A stretch of 64,000 bases of DNA, taken from assembly GCA_017302895.1 (NCBI GenBank), contig JAFLBV010000001.1, positions 1,468,501-1,532,500 on the forward strand. Reading direction: 5' to 3'. A model generated the notes under the pieces. The model was not told the origin of the DNA. It searched no databases and was given only the letters and a program-made list of their open reading frames with translations. This DNA comes from Ignavibacteria bacterium. GTDB lineage: Bacteria > Bacteroidota > Ignavibacteria > Ignavibacteriales > Ignavibacteriaceae. Below, in pieces: positions 1 through 10,061 of the stretch. The translations under genes were made by a program, and so were the position numbers. Numbering within the stretch: position 1 is the stretch's first letter; the number at the start of each line of letters is the position of its first letter.

Positions 1-144
1 GTGAGTGTTAAGACTGATCCCGGATTGGTAGGCGGTTTTATAGCCAGGACTGATGAGATAATAATAGATGCATCAGTCAGGAATCAGTTGAAGAAACTGA
101 GAAAAACATTCAGCCGCGCCGGCGAATCACTAAACAAAAATTAA
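1..144 (+). CDS. atpH: ATP synthase F1 delta subunit, 3' end only
   Basis: The first 47 codons of the window are open in frame 1 and end in TAA at 142-144. The peptide contains DPGLVGGFIART followed by a short strand and DASVRNQLKKLR, which is the conserved C-terminal signature of the delta/OSCP subunit. This subunit links the F1 head to the peripheral stalk on the cytoplasmic face of the membrane. The 5' part lies outside the window. It is followed 16 bases later by atpA, in the usual atpH-atpA-atpG order. The assignment is confident despite truncation because the C-terminal motif is distinctive. Confidence 0.88.
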   Translation: MSVKTDPGLVGGFIARTDEIIIDASVRNQLKKLRKTFSRAGESLNKN

Positions 145-160
145 AAATGGGACTTGAGAT

Positions 161-1705
161 ATGATAAAAATCAAACCGGATGAAATTGCTTCGATATTAA
201 GAGATCAATTATCCGGCCAGCGATCGGAAGCTGATATCTATGAAACAGGTACGGTTCTTTCCGTTGGTGATGGTATAGCGAGAGTATATGGTCTTTCCAA
301 AGTTATGGCGAGCGAGCTTGTTGAGTTCCCTAATGATGTTTTTGGAATGGTTCTCAACCTCGAGGAAGATTCCGTGGGTTGTGCTCTTTTCGGCGATTCA
401 TCTCTTGTAAAAGAGGGAGATGAAGTAAAGAGAACCGGAAGAGTTGCCTCGATGCCTGTTGGTGAAGCGATGCTTGGAAGAGTGATTACACCTCTTGGCA
501 TTCCCCTCGACGGTAAAGGCGCCATCAAGGCTGAAGGATATCAGGAAATTGAAAGAAAAGCTCTTGGTGTAATGCAACGCCAGCCGGTGAAGGAACCGCT
601 TCAGACCGGTATTACAGCCATCGATGCCATGATTCCTATCGGAAGAGGACAGAGAGAGCTTATAATTGGCGACAGGCAAACCGGAAAAACCGCAATTGCA
701 GTTGATGCCATAATCAATCAGAAATTTACACACACTGAGGAAGCAAAAGCCCTCGGTGTTAATCCTGTTTACTGTATCTATGTTTCCATCGGACAGAAAA
801 GATCGACAGTGGCACAGGTGGTAGCAAAGCTCCAGGAAACAGGAGCGATGGCTTACACAACCGTTATTTCGGCATCCGCGTCAGATCCTGCACCACTTCA
901 GTTTATTGCTCCATATTCGGGAGCATGTCTTGGTGAATATTTCAGAGACAGCGGCAGACATGCACTGGTAATTTATGATGATCTTTCGAAGCAGGCTGCA
1001 GCCTACAGAGAGTTGTCACTCCTTTTGAGAAGACCTCCGGGTCGTGAGGCATATCCTGGTGATGTGTTCTATCTCCACTCAAGATTGCTTGAGAGAGCAT
1101 CAAAACTCAGCGATGATCTCGGTGGCGGAAGCTTAACAGCTCTTCCAATCATCGAAACCCAGCAAGGTGATGTGTCGGCATATATTCCAACGAATGTTAT
1201 CTCGATTACAGATGGTCAGATTTATCTTGAACCAAACCTTTTTAATGCCGGCGTTCGTCCTGCTATCAATGTGGGTATCTCCGTATCCCGTGTTGGTGGT
1301 AATGCTCAGATAAAGGCAATGAAGAAGGTTGCAGGAAGCTTGAAACTCGATCTTGCTCAGTACAGAGAACTCGAGGCATTTGCGAAATTCGGAAGTGATC
1401 TCGATGTTTCAACACAAAGAACCCTTTCTAGAGGTGCAAGACTGGTGGAATTGCTCAAACAGGGCATTTACCATCCTATTCCTATAGAGAGACAGGTTGT
1501 GAGTGTATTTATCGGTACCAAGGGATATCTCGACAATGTCGCTGTGGAATCAGTTAAGAGGTTTGAGAGAGAATATCTCGAGTTCATTGACAGACAGTAT
1601 CCTGATATCCTTAAAGGAATCAGGGAAGCCAAAGAAATTAAACCTGCTGTTGAAGAACTTATTAAGAAATCAGTTGCAGAATTTTCAGCAACATTCAAGA
1701 ATTAA
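161..1705 (+). CDS. atpA: ATP synthase F1 alpha subunit
   Basis: This 514-residue protein has the normal length for the non-catalytic alpha subunit of F1-ATPase. A Walker A motif GDRQTGKT lies at about residues 170-177, and [10 protein letters not shown] fits the Walker B region. [14 protein letters not shown] is the alpha/beta signature near residue 370. The N-terminal beta-barrel region includes [10 protein letters not shown]. The alpha hexamer partner, AtpD (beta), is not in this window: atpG follows directly and then ffh, so atpD and atpC must lie elsewhere. The ATG at 161 is close behind atpH, which points to co-transcription. Confidence 0.97.
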   Translation: MIKIKPDEIASILRDQLSGQRSEADIYETGTVLSVGDGIARVYGLSKVMASELVEFPNDVFGMVLNLEEDSVGCALFGDSSLVKEGDEVKRTGRVASMPVGEAMLGRVITPLGIPLDGKGAIKAEGYQEIERKALGVMQRQPVKEPLQTGITAIDAMIPIGRGQRELIIGDRQTGKTAIAVDAIINQKFTHTEEAKALGVNPVYCIYVSIGQKRSTVAQVVAKLQETGAMAYTTVISASASDPAPLQFIAPYSGACLGEYFRDSGRHALVIYDDLSKQAAAYRELSLLLRRPPGREAYPGDVFYLHSRLLERASKLSDDLGGGSLTALPIIETQQGDVSAYIPTNVISITDGQIYLEPNLFNAGVRPAINVGISVSRVGGNAQIKAMKKVAGSLKLDLAQYRELEAFAKFGSDLDVSTQRTLSRGARLVELLKQGIYHPIPIERQVVSVFIGTKGYLDNVAVESVKRFEREYLEFIDRQYPDILKGIREAKEIKPAVEELIKKSVAEFSATFKN

Positions 1706-1717
1706 TTGCATTAAGAA

Positions 1718-2581
1718 ATGGCAACTCTTAGAGACCTAAGGAACAGAATCAAGGGTGTAAAAAGCACCCAGCAGATTACAAAAGCTATGAAAATGGTAGC
1801 GGCTGCCAAATTGCGTCGTGCCACTGAAGCTATTGTGAGTGCCAGACCTTATGCAAACAAACTCGGAAGTCTTGTAAGCAATCTTTTTACTGAGGATGAC
1901 AAGCTCACCAATCCTTTTGTGTTAACGCGTGAAGTGAAGACAGAGCTGATCATTGTGGTAACCGCTGACAGAGGACTTTGCGGTGCATTCAACACCAATA
2001 TCATCAAAGAAGCTACACATTATGTTGCTGATTTGAAGAGTAAAGGGATTGAGCCCGTGTTGTTCACCGTAGGAAAAAAAGGTTACGACCACTTCAGAAA
2101 AAGAGATGTAAATCTTGCCGGTGATGTGACAGGATTGTTCAACAGTCTTAATTTTTCGTATGTGGGTAAAATCCTTCCGTCGGCGATACAGGGATTTCTT
2201 TCAGGTAAATATGACAAGGTTACTTTTATTTATAACGAATTTAAGTCGGTAATCTCTCAGAAAGTGATTCATTCACAATTTTTACCTGTTCCGATAGAAG
2301 TAAGTGAAGGAACTTCCGGCGATTTGTTTATCTTTGAAAAGTCGCAGAAGGAAATTTTGAATTCTCTTCTTCCACAGTATCTTGAAACACAATTGTGGAA
2401 GGCACTTCTCGATTCCAATGCTGCTGAGCACGGAGCAAGAATGACCGCGATGGAGAATGCCACGACGAATGCATCAGAGCTTATCTCCTCGCTTAAGTTG
2501 ACTTACAACAAGGCAAGACAGGCTGCGATTACCAAAGAGCTCCTGGAAGTTGTTTCGGGCGCTAATGCCCTTAGAGGTTAA
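1718..2581 (+). CDS. atpG: ATP synthase F1 gamma subunit
   Basis: The 287-residue product starts MATLRDLRNRIKGVKSTQQI and ends with a helix containing TYNKARQAAITKELLEVVSGA. These are the two terminal helices that form the rotating coiled-coil shaft inside the alpha3beta3 head. The central Rossmann-like part carries TADRGLCGAFN. It starts 12 bases after atpA. Only 8 bases separate its stop from ffh, so the ATPase genes and the protein-targeting gene are probably on one transcript. The length and both terminal helices agree with the family. Confidence 0.96.
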   Translation: MATLRDLRNRIKGVKSTQQITKAMKMVAAAKLRRATEAIVSARPYANKLGSLVSNLFTEDDKLTNPFVLTREVKTELIIVVTADRGLCGAFNTNIIKEATHYVADLKSKGIEPVLFTVGKKGYDHFRKRDVNLAGDVTGLFNSLNFSYVGKILPSAIQGFLSGKYDKVTFIYNEFKSVISQKVIHSQFLPVPIEVSEGTSGDLFIFEKSQKEILNSLLPQYLETQLWKALLDSNAAEHGARMTAMENATTNASELISSLKLTYNKARQAAITKELLEVVSGANALRG

Positions 2582-2589
2582 TCCTTTAA

Positions 2590-3897
2590 ATGTTTAAGGA
2601 TCTTAGCGATAAACTGGAGTTAGCCCTCAAGAAAATAAGAGGGCAAGGGAAGCTTACCGAGTCGAATGTTAGTGAGACGGTAAGAGAGATAAGAAGAATT
2701 CTTCTTGATGCGGATGTAAACTACAAAGTTACAAAAGATTTTATTGAGCGTGTCAGGGTGAAGGCGATGGGGCAGGAGGTTATCACTTCCATCACCCCGG
2801 GACAGTTGATCACCAAGATCATTTATGATGAGCTGGTTGATCTTCTCGGAGGTTCGTCGCAGGAACTGAGTCTGAACCCTTCCGGAAAGACCATTCTCCT
2901 TATTGTCGGCTTGCAAGGGTCGGGTAAAACCACCTTTTCAGGGAAGCTTGCCAGAAGATTCAAGGGAATGGGAAAACGACCTTTGCTGGTGGCTGCGGAT
3001 ATTTATCGTCCTGCAGCAATTGACCAGTTAAAAACACTCGGTGCTCAAATAGATGTTCCTGTGTTTTCGCTCGAGGTAAAGGACGCGCGCAAAATAGCCG
3101 GGGATGCAATCAGGTTTGCAGAAGAGAACCGTAACGATGTTATCATAATTGATACAGCGGGAAGATTGCACGTGGACGAAGAACTTATGTCGGAAGTAGC
3201 TGATATTAAAGAATTAGTGAAACCAACAGAGGTTCTTTTTGTTGTTGATTCGATGACAGGACAGGATGCTGTAAACTCGGCCAAGTCGTTTAACGATAAA
3301 GTTGATTTCGACGGAATTGTCCTGACCAAGCTCGATGGTGATTCAAGAGGCGGTTGTGCTCTTTCGATCAGGGAAGTGGTAGGCAAACCGATAAAGTTCA
3401 TCAGTACGGGTGAGAAGCTCGATGCAATTGACATATTCTATCCCGACCGTCTCGCTTCGAGAATACTTGGAAAGGGAGATGTTGTAAGTCTGGTTGAAAA
3501 AGCTCAGGAGGCGTTCGATCAGAAGGATGCGGAAGAACTTGAAGAGAAGCTGCGTAAAAACAGGTTCGATTTTGATGATTTCCTGAAGCAGATAAAGATG
3601 ATAAAGAAAATGGGTTCTTTGTCATCCCTTATTTCAATGATACCGGGGATACCGAATCAAATGAAAAATGCTCAGGTTGACGATAATGCACTGGTAAAGG
3701 TTGAGGCTATAATCAATTCGATGACCAGAGTGGAGAGGGGCAACCCTAAAATATTGAACGGTGGTCGCCGTCGCAGAATAGCAAGAGGAAGTGGCACCAC
3801 AATACAGGATGTGAACAGGTTGATCAAGCAATTCACAGAGATGCAGACGATGATCACCAGATTAAATAAGAATAACTTTTTTAGAAAACAGAAATAA
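2590..3897 (+). CDS. ffh: Signal recognition particle protein (SRP54 GTPase)
   Basis: This 435-residue SRP GTPase delivers nascent membrane proteins to FtsY and the Sec translocon. It has the N-terminal four-helix bundle, then the G domain with GLQGSGKTT (about 107-115), [12 protein letters not shown] and [10 protein letters not shown]. The C-terminal M domain is methionine-rich and contains the RNA-binding segment [20 protein letters not shown]. It sits between atpG and rpsP; the ffh-rpsP-rimM-trmD-rplS order is common in bacteria. No 4.5S RNA gene was recognised nearby. Confidence 0.97.
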   Translation: MFKDLSDKLELALKKIRGQGKLTESNVSETVREIRRILLDADVNYKVTKDFIERVRVKAMGQEVITSITPGQLITKIIYDELVDLLGGSSQELSLNPSGKTILLIVGLQGSGKTTFSGKLARRFKGMGKRPLLVAADIYRPAAIDQLKTLGAQIDVPVFSLEVKDARKIAGDAIRFAEENRNDVIIIDTAGRLHVDEELMSEVADIKELVKPTEVLFVVDSMTGQDAVNSAKSFNDKVDFDGIVLTKLDGDSRGGCALSIREVVGKPIKFISTGEKLDAIDIFYPDRLASRILGKGDVVSLVEKAQEAFDQKDAEELEEKLRKNRFDFDDFLKQIKMIKKMGSLSSLISMIPGIPNQMKNAQVDDNALVKVEAIINSMTRVERGNPKILNGGRRRRIARGSGTTIQDVNRLIKQFTEMQTMITRLNKNNFFRKQK

Positions 3898-3926
3898 CAT
3901 ATTTTGATATCCGGAGGAAACCAGAT

Positions 3927-4364
3927 TTGGTCAAATTAAGACTCAAAAGAATGGGCAAGAAGAGACAGCCCGTTTATAAAATTGTCGCAGTAGATTCACG
4001 CGTGCCAAGAGATGGCAAATATCTTGAAGCAGTTGGTCAGTATAATCCAAAAGACGAACCACATACAGTAATCATCGATGAAGAGATTGCATTAAAGTGG
4101 TTGGGATTTGGTGCACAGCCAACAGACACAGTTAGAAGCTTGCTTCGTCAGACCGGTATACTCTACAAGAGACAGATGCTCAGGAAAAACTTCCCTGCAG
4201 ATGTCATCGAAGCCAACATGGCTAAATGGAGAGAAGGAAAAAACATTCCCGCACCGGCAGTAAAAGAAGTTAAAGCTGCTCCGGCTCCGGTAGTAGTCGA
4301 AGAGCCAAAGAGTTCTGAAGGTACAGCAGAAGTAACGGGTGCTTCTTCTGAAGAGAACATTTAG
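3927..4364 (+). CDS. rpsP: 30S ribosomal protein S16, with extended C-terminal tail
   Basis: [20 protein letters not shown] is the S16 N-terminus, and the body to about residue 85 follows the family. The start codon is TTG at 3927, chosen because a CCGGAGGA Shine-Dalgarno lies about 9 bases upstream and the conserved N-terminus begins there. The protein is 145 residues against roughly 80-90 in many bacteria. The extra C-terminal part is low-complexity, rich in Ala, Pro, Val and Glu ([15 protein letters not shown]), and probably disordered. Such extensions occur in Bacteroidota S16. It leads the rpsP-khpA-rimM-trmD-rplS block. Confidence 0.96.
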   Translation: MVKLRLKRMGKKRQPVYKIVAVDSRVPRDGKYLEAVGQYNPKDEPHTVIIDEEIALKWLGFGAQPTDTVRSLLRQTGILYKRQMLRKNFPADVIEANMAKWREGKNIPAPAVKEVKAAPAPVVVEEPKSSEGTAEVTGASSEENI

Positions 4365-4419
4365 TTCGGTCTGTACTTAGTACTATCTTAAAGCCCCTTG
4401 CTCTAATGGAGGATTCCGA

Positions 4420-4653
4420 ATGAAGGAATTTGTTGAATTCATCTCCAAACATCTTGTCGATGCGCCTGACAAGGTTATCGTTGAAGTCAAATCAGAGGAA
4501 GAAAAAAAAGTTGTCTTCGCACTGAGGGTGGATGCTAATGATATCGGAAAAGTTATCGGAAAGCAAGGAAAAACCGCACAGGCGATAAGGACACTATTGA
4601 CTGCAGTCGCTGCCAAAGAAGGCAAGCGAGTTATTCTTGAAATAGTTGATTAA
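4420..4653 (+). CDS. khpA: KH-domain RNA-binding protein KhpA
   Basis: This 77-residue protein is essentially one KH domain with the nucleic-acid-binding loop GKQG inside IGKVIGKQGKTAQAIRTLL. The family is found next to rpsP in many genomes and binds RNA, in some species together with KhpB/EloR. The start is supported by ATGGAGGA about 11 bases upstream. Its place between rpsP and rimM matches the canonical ribosome-biogenesis order. Confidence 0.93.
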   Translation: MKEFVEFISKHLVDAPDKVIVEVKSEEEKKVVFALRVDANDIGKVIGKQGKTAQAIRTLLTAVAAKEGKRVILEIVD

Positions 4654-4667
4654 TTCCTGCTGTTACT

Positions 4668-5180
4668 GTGGACGGATATATTCTTATTGCCAAAATAAGT
4701 TCTGTTTACGGTAAAGGTGGCTATTTAAGATTACAGTCTTTCTCCGATTTTCCTGACCGTTTTTTTAAACTTAAAACGGTCTTTGTGGAGTTCTATGCTT
4801 CTTTGAAATCTCTCAAGATTGAGAAGGTGAAATTTGACGGTGAGGATTTGCTTGTCAAGTTCGAGAAGTTTGATTCCGACAAGGATGTTGAGATGTTCAC
4901 GGGCAAGGAATTGTTTATACCTGAGACTGAGATAGCTGCACTTCCTGAAGATACTTTTTACATACATGATCTGATTGGAAGCAAGGTGGTCTACAAGGAT
5001 CAGGAGCTGGGTATTATAGAAGATGTGATGGTATTACCGGCGAATGATGTGTATGTGGTTTCGAAAGAGGGAAAAGAAACACTCGTTCCTGCGGTAAAGG
5101 AGTTCATAAAGTCATTTTCACCTGAAGGGAAACTTCTCGTGTTGAGCGACGATTTCCCGGGTTATGACGATGAGAATTGA
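4668..5180 (+). CDS. rimM: Ribosome maturation factor RimM
   Basis: RimM assists 30S head assembly by binding S19. The 170-residue product opens with DGYILIAKISSVYGKGGYLR, the RimM beta-barrel with the G-x-x-G turn. It then has a PRC-barrel C-terminal half containing FYIHDLIGSKVVY and GIIEDVMVLPANDVYVV. The start is GTG at 4668, 14 bases after khpA. It overlaps the next gene, trmD, by 17 bases, the tight pairing usual for rimM and trmD. Confidence 0.92.
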   Translation: MDGYILIAKISSVYGKGGYLRLQSFSDFPDRFFKLKTVFVEFYASLKSLKIEKVKFDGEDLLVKFEKFDSDKDVEMFTGKELFIPETEIAALPEDTFYIHDLIGSKVVYKDQELGIIEDVMVLPANDVYVVSKEGKETLVPAVKEFIKSFSPEGKLLVLSDDFPGYDDEN

Positions 5181-5859
5181 TATTATAAGTGCTGTTCCCG
5201 GGTTCTTCGATGGCCCGTTGAACAACAGTATCATAAAAAGGGGACAAACAAAAGGCAAAGTTGAGATACATGTCCACAACCTGAGGGATCACGCATACGA
5301 CAAACATCGCATGATAGATGATAAACCTTTCGGAGGTGGTGCCGGAATGGTTCTTAAAGTGGAACCCTTCTTCGATTGTATTCAGAAACTGAAGTCTGAA
5401 AGAGATTATGACGCGATAATTTTTACCGCACCGCATGGTAAAATTTATGATCAGCAGGATGCCAACAGGTATTCACTGATGGAAAACATAATGATAATTT
5501 GCGGTCACTACAAGGGAATAGACGACAGAGTAAGGGAAGCCTTTGCCACAGAGATAGTATCGATAGGCAATTTTGTCCTTACAGGTGGTGAACTGCTCGC
5601 CATGGTTCTGGTTGATTCCGTTGTCAGAATAATACCGGGTGTATTGAATGACAGCGAGTCGGCATTGGACGATTCATTCCAGGATGGTGATATGATTGGT
5701 GCACCATGCTATACGAGACCTGCGGAGTTCCAAGGCTTGTCCGTTCCTGAAGTATTGCTTCAGGGAGATCACGGAAAAGTGAGGGAATGGCGGGAAGATC
5801 AATCAAAAATTTTAACAGACTATTGGAAAAAGATAAATAAGATTGGAGCACAGGTATGA
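5164..5859 (+). CDS. trmD: tRNA (guanine-N1-)-methyltransferase TrmD
   Basis: TrmD makes m1G37 in tRNAs to prevent frameshifting. The 231-residue protein has [13 protein letters not shown] at the N-terminus, [22 protein letters not shown] and [15 protein letters not shown], the trefoil-knot SAM site. Two ATGs are possible, 5164 and 5170; the second gives the more usual MRIDI start. Its 3' end overlaps rplS in an ATGA arrangement, so translation is probably coupled. Confidence 0.97.
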   Translation: MTMRIDIISAVPGFFDGPLNNSIIKRGQTKGKVEIHVHNLRDHAYDKHRMIDDKPFGGGAGMVLKVEPFFDCIQKLKSERDYDAIIFTAPHGKIYDQQDANRYSLMENIMIICGHYKGIDDRVREAFATEIVSIGNFVLTGGELLAMVLVDSVVRIIPGVLNDSESALDDSFQDGDMIGAPCYTRPAEFQGLSVPEVLLQGDHGKVREWREDQSKILTDYWKKINKIGAQV

Positions 5860-6203
5860 CAAGCCTCTATGATTTCATCCCGGAGGAAAAAAGATCCGAA
5901 TTCGCCGATTTCAATATTGGTGACAGGGTCAGAGTTCATGTAAGGGTAATTGAAGGAGACAAGGAAAGAATTCAGCCATTCGAAGGTGATGTAATTGGTA
6001 TCAAGGGAAGCCTTGAAAACAAGACATTCACCGTCCGCAAGATTTCAAGCGGCGTTGGTGTAGAAAGAATTTTTCCTTTCAACTCCCCCAAGGTTGCAAA
6101 AGTTGAACTGGTAAGAGAAGGTAAGGTTCGCAGAGCCAAACTTTATTATCTCAGAGATCTTTCAGGAAAAGCAGCCAAGATCAAATCAAAGAACCTTCGT
6201 TAA
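5856..6203 (+). CDS. rplS: 50S ribosomal protein L19
   Basis: L19 lies at the 30S/50S interface. The 115-residue product carries [20 protein letters not shown] and [20 protein letters not shown], and ends with a basic tail typical of L19. It overlaps trmD by four bases. A strong terminator begins 23 bases after its stop, so it closes the housekeeping operon. Confidence 0.97.
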   Translation: MTSLYDFIPEEKRSEFADFNIGDRVRVHVRVIEGDKERIQPFEGDVIGIKGSLENKTFTVRKISSGVGVERIFPFNSPKVAKVELVREGKVRRAKLYYLRDLSGKAAKIKSKNLR

Positions 6204-6225
6204 TTTTTGTTGTTTTGCGATAAAC

Positions 6226-6264
6226 AGGCTGCGGCAGAGTAGTTTGCTGCAGCCTCTTTTTTTT
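6226..6264 (+). terminator. Rho-independent terminator after rplS
   Basis: The arms AGGCTGCGGCA and TGCTGCAGCCT pair over 11 bp with one G-U, around a 8-base loop. A run of T interrupted by one C follows (to 6264). It ends the rpsP-rplS block. The next + gene starts only 8 bases after the T run. Confidence 0.88.
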
Positions 6265-6272
6265 ATTACGAA

Positions 6273-7028
6273 ATGAAATTAGGTATCTCCCCGAATATTG
6301 TCACGAGCATGTTTGCCACATTTTTAAAGAGCAAGCTTGAGTGTGAAATATTGTTCCTCCCCGTTTCCAAACTTCTCGATGCAGTAAAAAACAGAGAAAT
6401 AGACCTTGCCCTTGTACCACCTCTTGATCTGCACAAAGGAGGCGATTTCGTCGTTTCCAGTCTCTACGGAATTGTGGCTGATTCGGTATTCTCCACAAAC
6501 TTTCTCTACTTCAAACCGGGTGAAAAGGATGTAAATGAAATCACCATGAAAGGCGATATTTCATTTCATGATATTACTCTGGTGAGAGTGATCTTCAGGG
6601 AATTGTACGGAATCGACCCCAAAATGACCTCCTACAGTGGTGATATCGGTCAGGTGGAAAATCTTTTGGTAGCTGGGGATGACAACTATCTTTCCGGCAG
6701 ATATGAACTGGGAATGAACATTGCGGAGGAAGCAACCGAATGCCTCCAGTATCCCGCCATTTCATACATACTCGTTGCATCCAGGGAAGAGGCACTTGAA
6801 TCGGTTCACCGGAAAGTGAAGGAAATGAACGATGCCCTTTTCGAGTTCGGGGGCGACTGGCTTTCAACAACCGGTGTATCTGAAAGAACGCTGGAATACC
6901 TTCAGGAAAACCTTCATCATCTTTCGTTTGAATTCAGTGATGAAATTGTCGAATCACTCAAGAACCTGATTTCTGTACCGTACTACTACAATCTGACAGA
7001 AGACATTCCCGAATATACTCTCGTCTAA
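6273..7028 (+). CDS. MqnA/MqnD-like periplasmic-binding-fold protein, function uncertain
   Basis: The 251-residue product has no signal peptide or membrane segment. Its plan resembles the cytoplasmic type-2 periplasmic-binding fold of the menaquinone futalosine-pathway proteins MqnA and MqnD. The resemblance lies in the pattern of a short lobe with VSKLLDAVKNREIDLALVPP, a middle region with HDITLVRVIFRELYGIDPKM, and a second lobe with YPAISYILVASREE and a C-terminal helical part. Exact catalytic motifs could not be confirmed, so chorismate dehydratase activity is only a possibility. No other mqn gene is in the window. The ATG comes directly after the rplS terminator, which leaves no room for an ordinary promoter between them. 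Confidence 0.55.
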   Translation: MKLGISPNIVTSMFATFLKSKLECEILFLPVSKLLDAVKNREIDLALVPPLDLHKGGDFVVSSLYGIVADSVFSTNFLYFKPGEKDVNEITMKGDISFHDITLVRVIFRELYGIDPKMTSYSGDIGQVENLLVAGDDNYLSGRYELGMNIAEEATECLQYPAISYILVASREEALESVHRKVKEMNDALFEFGGDWLSTTGVSERTLEYLQENLHHLSFEFSDEIVESLKNLISVPYYYNLTEDIPEYTLV

Positions 7029-7078
7029 TCCCCTAAGCAGTTACACCTCAGTCCGGAACTTCACAAAACCCCGATTTA

Positions 7079-7120
7079 AAATAAAAAACCGGAATACAAA
7101 GTCAGACTTCACATTCCGGT
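7079..7120 (-). terminator. Terminator of the add-hutU-serA operon
   Basis: Read on the minus strand, ACCGGAAT and ATTCCGGT form an 8-bp stem, followed by TTTTTTATTTTA. The T-rich tail exists only on the minus side, so the terminator serves the operon ending with serA. The convergent + gene ending at 7028 has no clear terminator of its own. Confidence 0.72.
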
Positions 7121-7162
7121 AATAAACAACTTCGTATGGCTACAAACAAAATCGCAAGATCA

Positions 7163-7197
7163 GCTCATAGATCATAGTTCATAGCTAATAGCTCTAA
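7163..7197 (-). repeat. Heptanucleotide tandem repeat at the 3' end of serA
   Basis: On the serA coding strand, five consecutive 7-base units occur: TTAGAGC, TATTAGC, TATGAAC, TATGATC, TATGAGC. The serA stop codon TAG lies in the first unit. Four of these units or close variants recur in the same order at 58290-58331 after rluD. The period of 7 puts stop triplets in more than one frame. Confidence 0.75.
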
Positions 7198-8384
7198 AGT
7201 GCCACATGCGCCAAATTGATGATTTCAGGGATGTTCCTGATTTCTTCAAGGACACCGTCAGTGAGAGGTTGTTTTAATTTGACGGTACATTTGGCAACCA
7301 AACCACCGGCAAACACTTCATTTTCAACCTCTTCGATATTCACTTCATCTTTTTTCATTACATTAAGGATTGAAGCGATAACACCCGGTTTGTCGTAGTG
7401 TTTTACGATGAGCTGGTAATGAGATTCTTCCCAACGGGCTTTGTTTACCCAGTGAGCAATAACACCACTGTTAATGTAGCCTCTGATGATATTCACAGTT
7501 TCTTCTGCTACAGCATCCTGAGCCTGTTCGGTGGATGCACCGATGTGATGGGTGATGTAGATGTTTTTGTTGTTCATCAGTTTTGATGATACCTCACCTG
7601 CCTTACCTTCCGGTTCGCCGGTGAACACATCGAATCCACAGAAGATGTTTTTCTCTTCGATAGCTTCGAGGAGGGCATCTTCATCAATTACTTCGGCGCG
7701 GGAAGTGTTGATAAGGATACTGTTTGGTTTCATCAACTTAAACATGTCTTTGTTGAAAAGTTTTCTTGTACCGTCAGTCAGAGGAAGATGGATGGTGATT
7801 ATGTCGAGAATTGGAAGAATTTTATCCATTTCAGAAAATTCTTTTACACCGTAACCTTCAACGCGGGAGATATCTTTAGCGTAAACATTCATACCAAAAG
7901 CGGTAGCTCTTGCGGCAACTTCTTTGCCGATGTTACCAAAACCGATGATTCCGAGGTTTTTCCCGTAAATTCCCTGGGCTTTCGAGTAGAGACCTTTGTT
8001 CCAGACACCATTTCTGAAGTCGATCACATTGTCGGGGATTTTACGGTCGATGGCAACCATCAAACCTATTGCAAGCTCTGCTACTGCAATCGAGTTTTTG
8101 CCGGGGCAGTTGGTTACATATACACCTTTTTTGTTGGCAGCGGGGATATTGATGTTATTCACACCGGCGCCTGCACGAACAATGAGATTCAACCTTTCGG
8201 CTGCATTAATAGTCTGTTCGTTGACTTTAGTGGAACGGACAACGATAATATCAACATCTTTTGCAGCTTCAGGAAGATCGTTTTCGCCGAGTTTTGGTTG
8301 ATAGAGTACTTCAATATCTTTTGATCTCAGTATATTAATATATTTTTCAGGAAACTGATCAGCGATCAATACTTTAAGTGACAT
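7194..8384 (-). CDS. serA: D-3-phosphoglycerate dehydrogenase (or close 2-hydroxyacid dehydrogenase)
   Basis: It oxidises 3-phosphoglycerate to phosphohydroxypyruvate, the first step of serine synthesis. The 396-residue protein has the substrate Arg in VRAGAGVNNI, an NAD-binding loop GIIGFGNIGKEVAAR near residue 145, DVFTGEPEG, and the catalytic His in ITHHIGASTEQAQ. A C-terminal ACT-like regulatory domain follows (YDKPGVIASILNVM). It lacks the large intervening ASB domain of the long SerA type. The loop INTSRAEVIDEDAL departs slightly from the usual INTARGGVVD. ACGGAGA lies 6-12 bases before the ATG. It is the last gene of the add operon, 16 bases after hutU. Confidence 0.88.
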   Translation of the reverse strand: MSLKVLIADQFPEKYINILRSKDIEVLYQPKLGENDLPEAAKDVDIIVVRSTKVNEQTINAAERLNLIVRAGAGVNNINIPAANKKGVYVTNCPGKNSIAVAELAIGLMVAIDRKIPDNVIDFRNGVWNKGLYSKAQGIYGKNLGIIGFGNIGKEVAARATAFGMNVYAKDISRVEGYGVKEFSEMDKILPILDIITIHLPLTDGTRKLFNKDMFKLMKPNSILINTSRAEVIDEDALLEAIEEKNIFCGFDVFTGEPEGKAGEVSSKLMNNKNIYITHHIGASTEQAQDAVAEETVNIIRGYINSGVIAHWVNKARWEESHYQLIVKHYDKPGVIASILNVMKKDEVNIEEVENEVFAGGLVAKCTVKLKQPLTDGVLEEIRNIPEIINLAHVAL

Positions 8385-8400
8385 ATTTTTCTCCGTATGA

Positions 8401-10059
8401 TTATTTCAACATGGGTATTTTAACCGACTTGTTGCGGGCGTTTTCTTTTGCCCGGTCGTAGCCGGCGTCTGCGTGTCTTACTATTCCCATACCGGGGTCT
8501 GAAGTAAGGACTCTTTCTATTCTTTTTGCAGCCTCGGGCGTGCCATCAGCTACAATAACCATCCCGGCATGAATGGAATTACCAATTCCAACACCACCAC
8601 CGTGATGGACTGATATCCATGAGGCACCGTTAACAGCGTTAATGAGAGCGTTAAGGATGGGCCAGTCGGCAATGGCATCGCTGCCGTCTTTCATTGCTTC
8701 TGTTTCCCTGTAAGGGGATGCTACAGAACCGCAGTCAAGATGATCTCTGCCAATTACAATTGGAGCTTTCACTTTTTTATCCGCTACGAGCTGATTGAAA
8801 ATCAATCCCATTTTAGCCCTGTCACCATAGCTTAGCCAGCATATTCTCGCAGGAAGTCCCTGGAAATGGACTTTTTTTCTTGCAAGCTCAAGCCAGTTGA
8901 TAAGAGAAGTGTTTTCAGGAAATGCAGCTTTAACGGCCTCGTCGGTTACATAGATATCTTCCGGGTCACCCGAAAGGGCTGCCCAACGGAAAGGACCGCT
9001 TCCGTCGCAGAAAAGCGGACGAATGTACTCCGGAACAAATCCGGGTATATCGAAAGCATTTTCCACGCCATTTGCCTGTGCCTCGCCACGGATATTGTTT
9101 CCATAATCGAAAGTGACCGAACCCCGTTTTTGGAATTCGAGCATCGCTTTCAGATGAACAACAATAGTTTCCTTCGCAAGGGTAATATACTTGTCTGGGT
9201 CTGATTTCCGAAGTGCAAGAGCCTGTTCGAACGACATCCCCATTGGCACATAACCATTCAATGTATCGTGAGCAGATGTCTGATCAGTAACGATATCGGG
9301 GATTACATTTCTCTTCAGGAGTTCGGGAAGAATATCGGCAGCATTTCCAACAAGACCAACTGAGATGTTGGCACCAGATTCTTTGGCATCGAGAACGATT
9401 TTCAGAGCTTCGTCGAGGTCTTCACTAAGAATATCGATGTAACCTGTCTCAATTCTTTTCTGAATTCTGGATTTGTCGACATCAATTCCGAGGAATGTGG
9501 CACCGTTCATGGTGGCAGCAAGAGGCTGTGCTCCTCCCATTCCTCCGAGACCGGAGGTGAGAAGGAGTTTCCCTTTAAGTGATCCGCCGAATTTCTGGCG
9601 GGCACACTCAGCGAATGTCTCGTAGGTCCCCTGCAGAATGCCTTGAGTGCCGATGTATATCCAACTGCCGGCTGTCATTTGACCGTACATGGTGAGTCCG
9701 AGGGCTTCAAGACGGCGGAATTCGTCCCAGTTTGCCCAGCGGGGCACCAGCATCGAATTCGAAATAAGAACCCTGGGAGCATCCGGATGACTTCTGAAAA
9801 TTGCAACAGGTTTACCCGATTGAACAAGAAGGGTTTCATCGTTTTCGAGTTGTTTCAGTGATTCAACAATTGCATCGAACGATTCCCAGTTGCGGGCTGC
9901 TTTCCCTTTACCGCCATAGACAATAAGTTCTGCAGGATTTTCTGCAACTTCGGGGTCGAGATTATTCATCAACATTCTCATCGCAGCTTCCTGCACCCAT
10001 CCCTTGCAGGAGAGGGTGGAACCGTGAGGAGCTCTGATAATTCTTTCTTCCTTTACCAT
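8401..10059 (-). CDS. hutU: Urocanate hydratase (urocanase)
   Basis: Urocanase adds water to urocanate to give imidazolonepropionate in histidine breakdown, using tightly bound NAD+. The 552-residue product matches the family throughout. It has [18 protein letters not shown] near the NAD site, GVVENAF-like [38 protein letters not shown] and [22 protein letters not shown] at 10062 in the same frame is an alternative start. The gene touches the upstream small gene's stop codon. No hutH, hutI or hutG is present nearby, so the partner enzymes must be elsewhere. Confidence 0.95.
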   Translation of the reverse strand: MVKEERIIRAPHGSTLSCKGWVQEAAMRMLMNNLDPEVAENPAELIVYGGKGKAARNWESFDAIVESLKQLENDETLLVQSGKPVAIFRSHPDAPRVLISNSMLVPRWANWDEFRRLEALGLTMYGQMTAGSWIYIGTQGILQGTYETFAECARQKFGGSLKGKLLLTSGLGGMGGAQPLAATMNGATFLGIDVDKSRIQKRIETGYIDILSEDLDEALKIVLDAKESGANISVGLVGNAADILPELLKRNVIPDIVTDQTSAHDTLNGYVPMGMSFEQALALRKSDPDKYITLAKETIVVHLKAMLEFQKRGSVTFDYGNNIRGEAQANGVENAFDIPGFVPEYIRPLFCDGSGPFRWAALSGDPEDIYVTDEAVKAAFPENTSLINWLELARKKVHFQGLPARICWLSYGDRAKMGLIFNQLVADKKVKAPIVIGRDHLDCGSVASPYRETEAMKDGSDAIADWPILNALINAVNGASWISVHHGGGVGIGNSIHAGMVIVADGTPEAAKRIERVLTSDPGMGIVRHADAGYDRAKENARNKSVKIPMLK

Positions 10060-10061
10060 CA

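Noticed and set aside
7788..8324. Open frame of 178 codons opposite serA
   Set aside because: It is antisense to a conserved enzyme and has no start signal or family resemblance.
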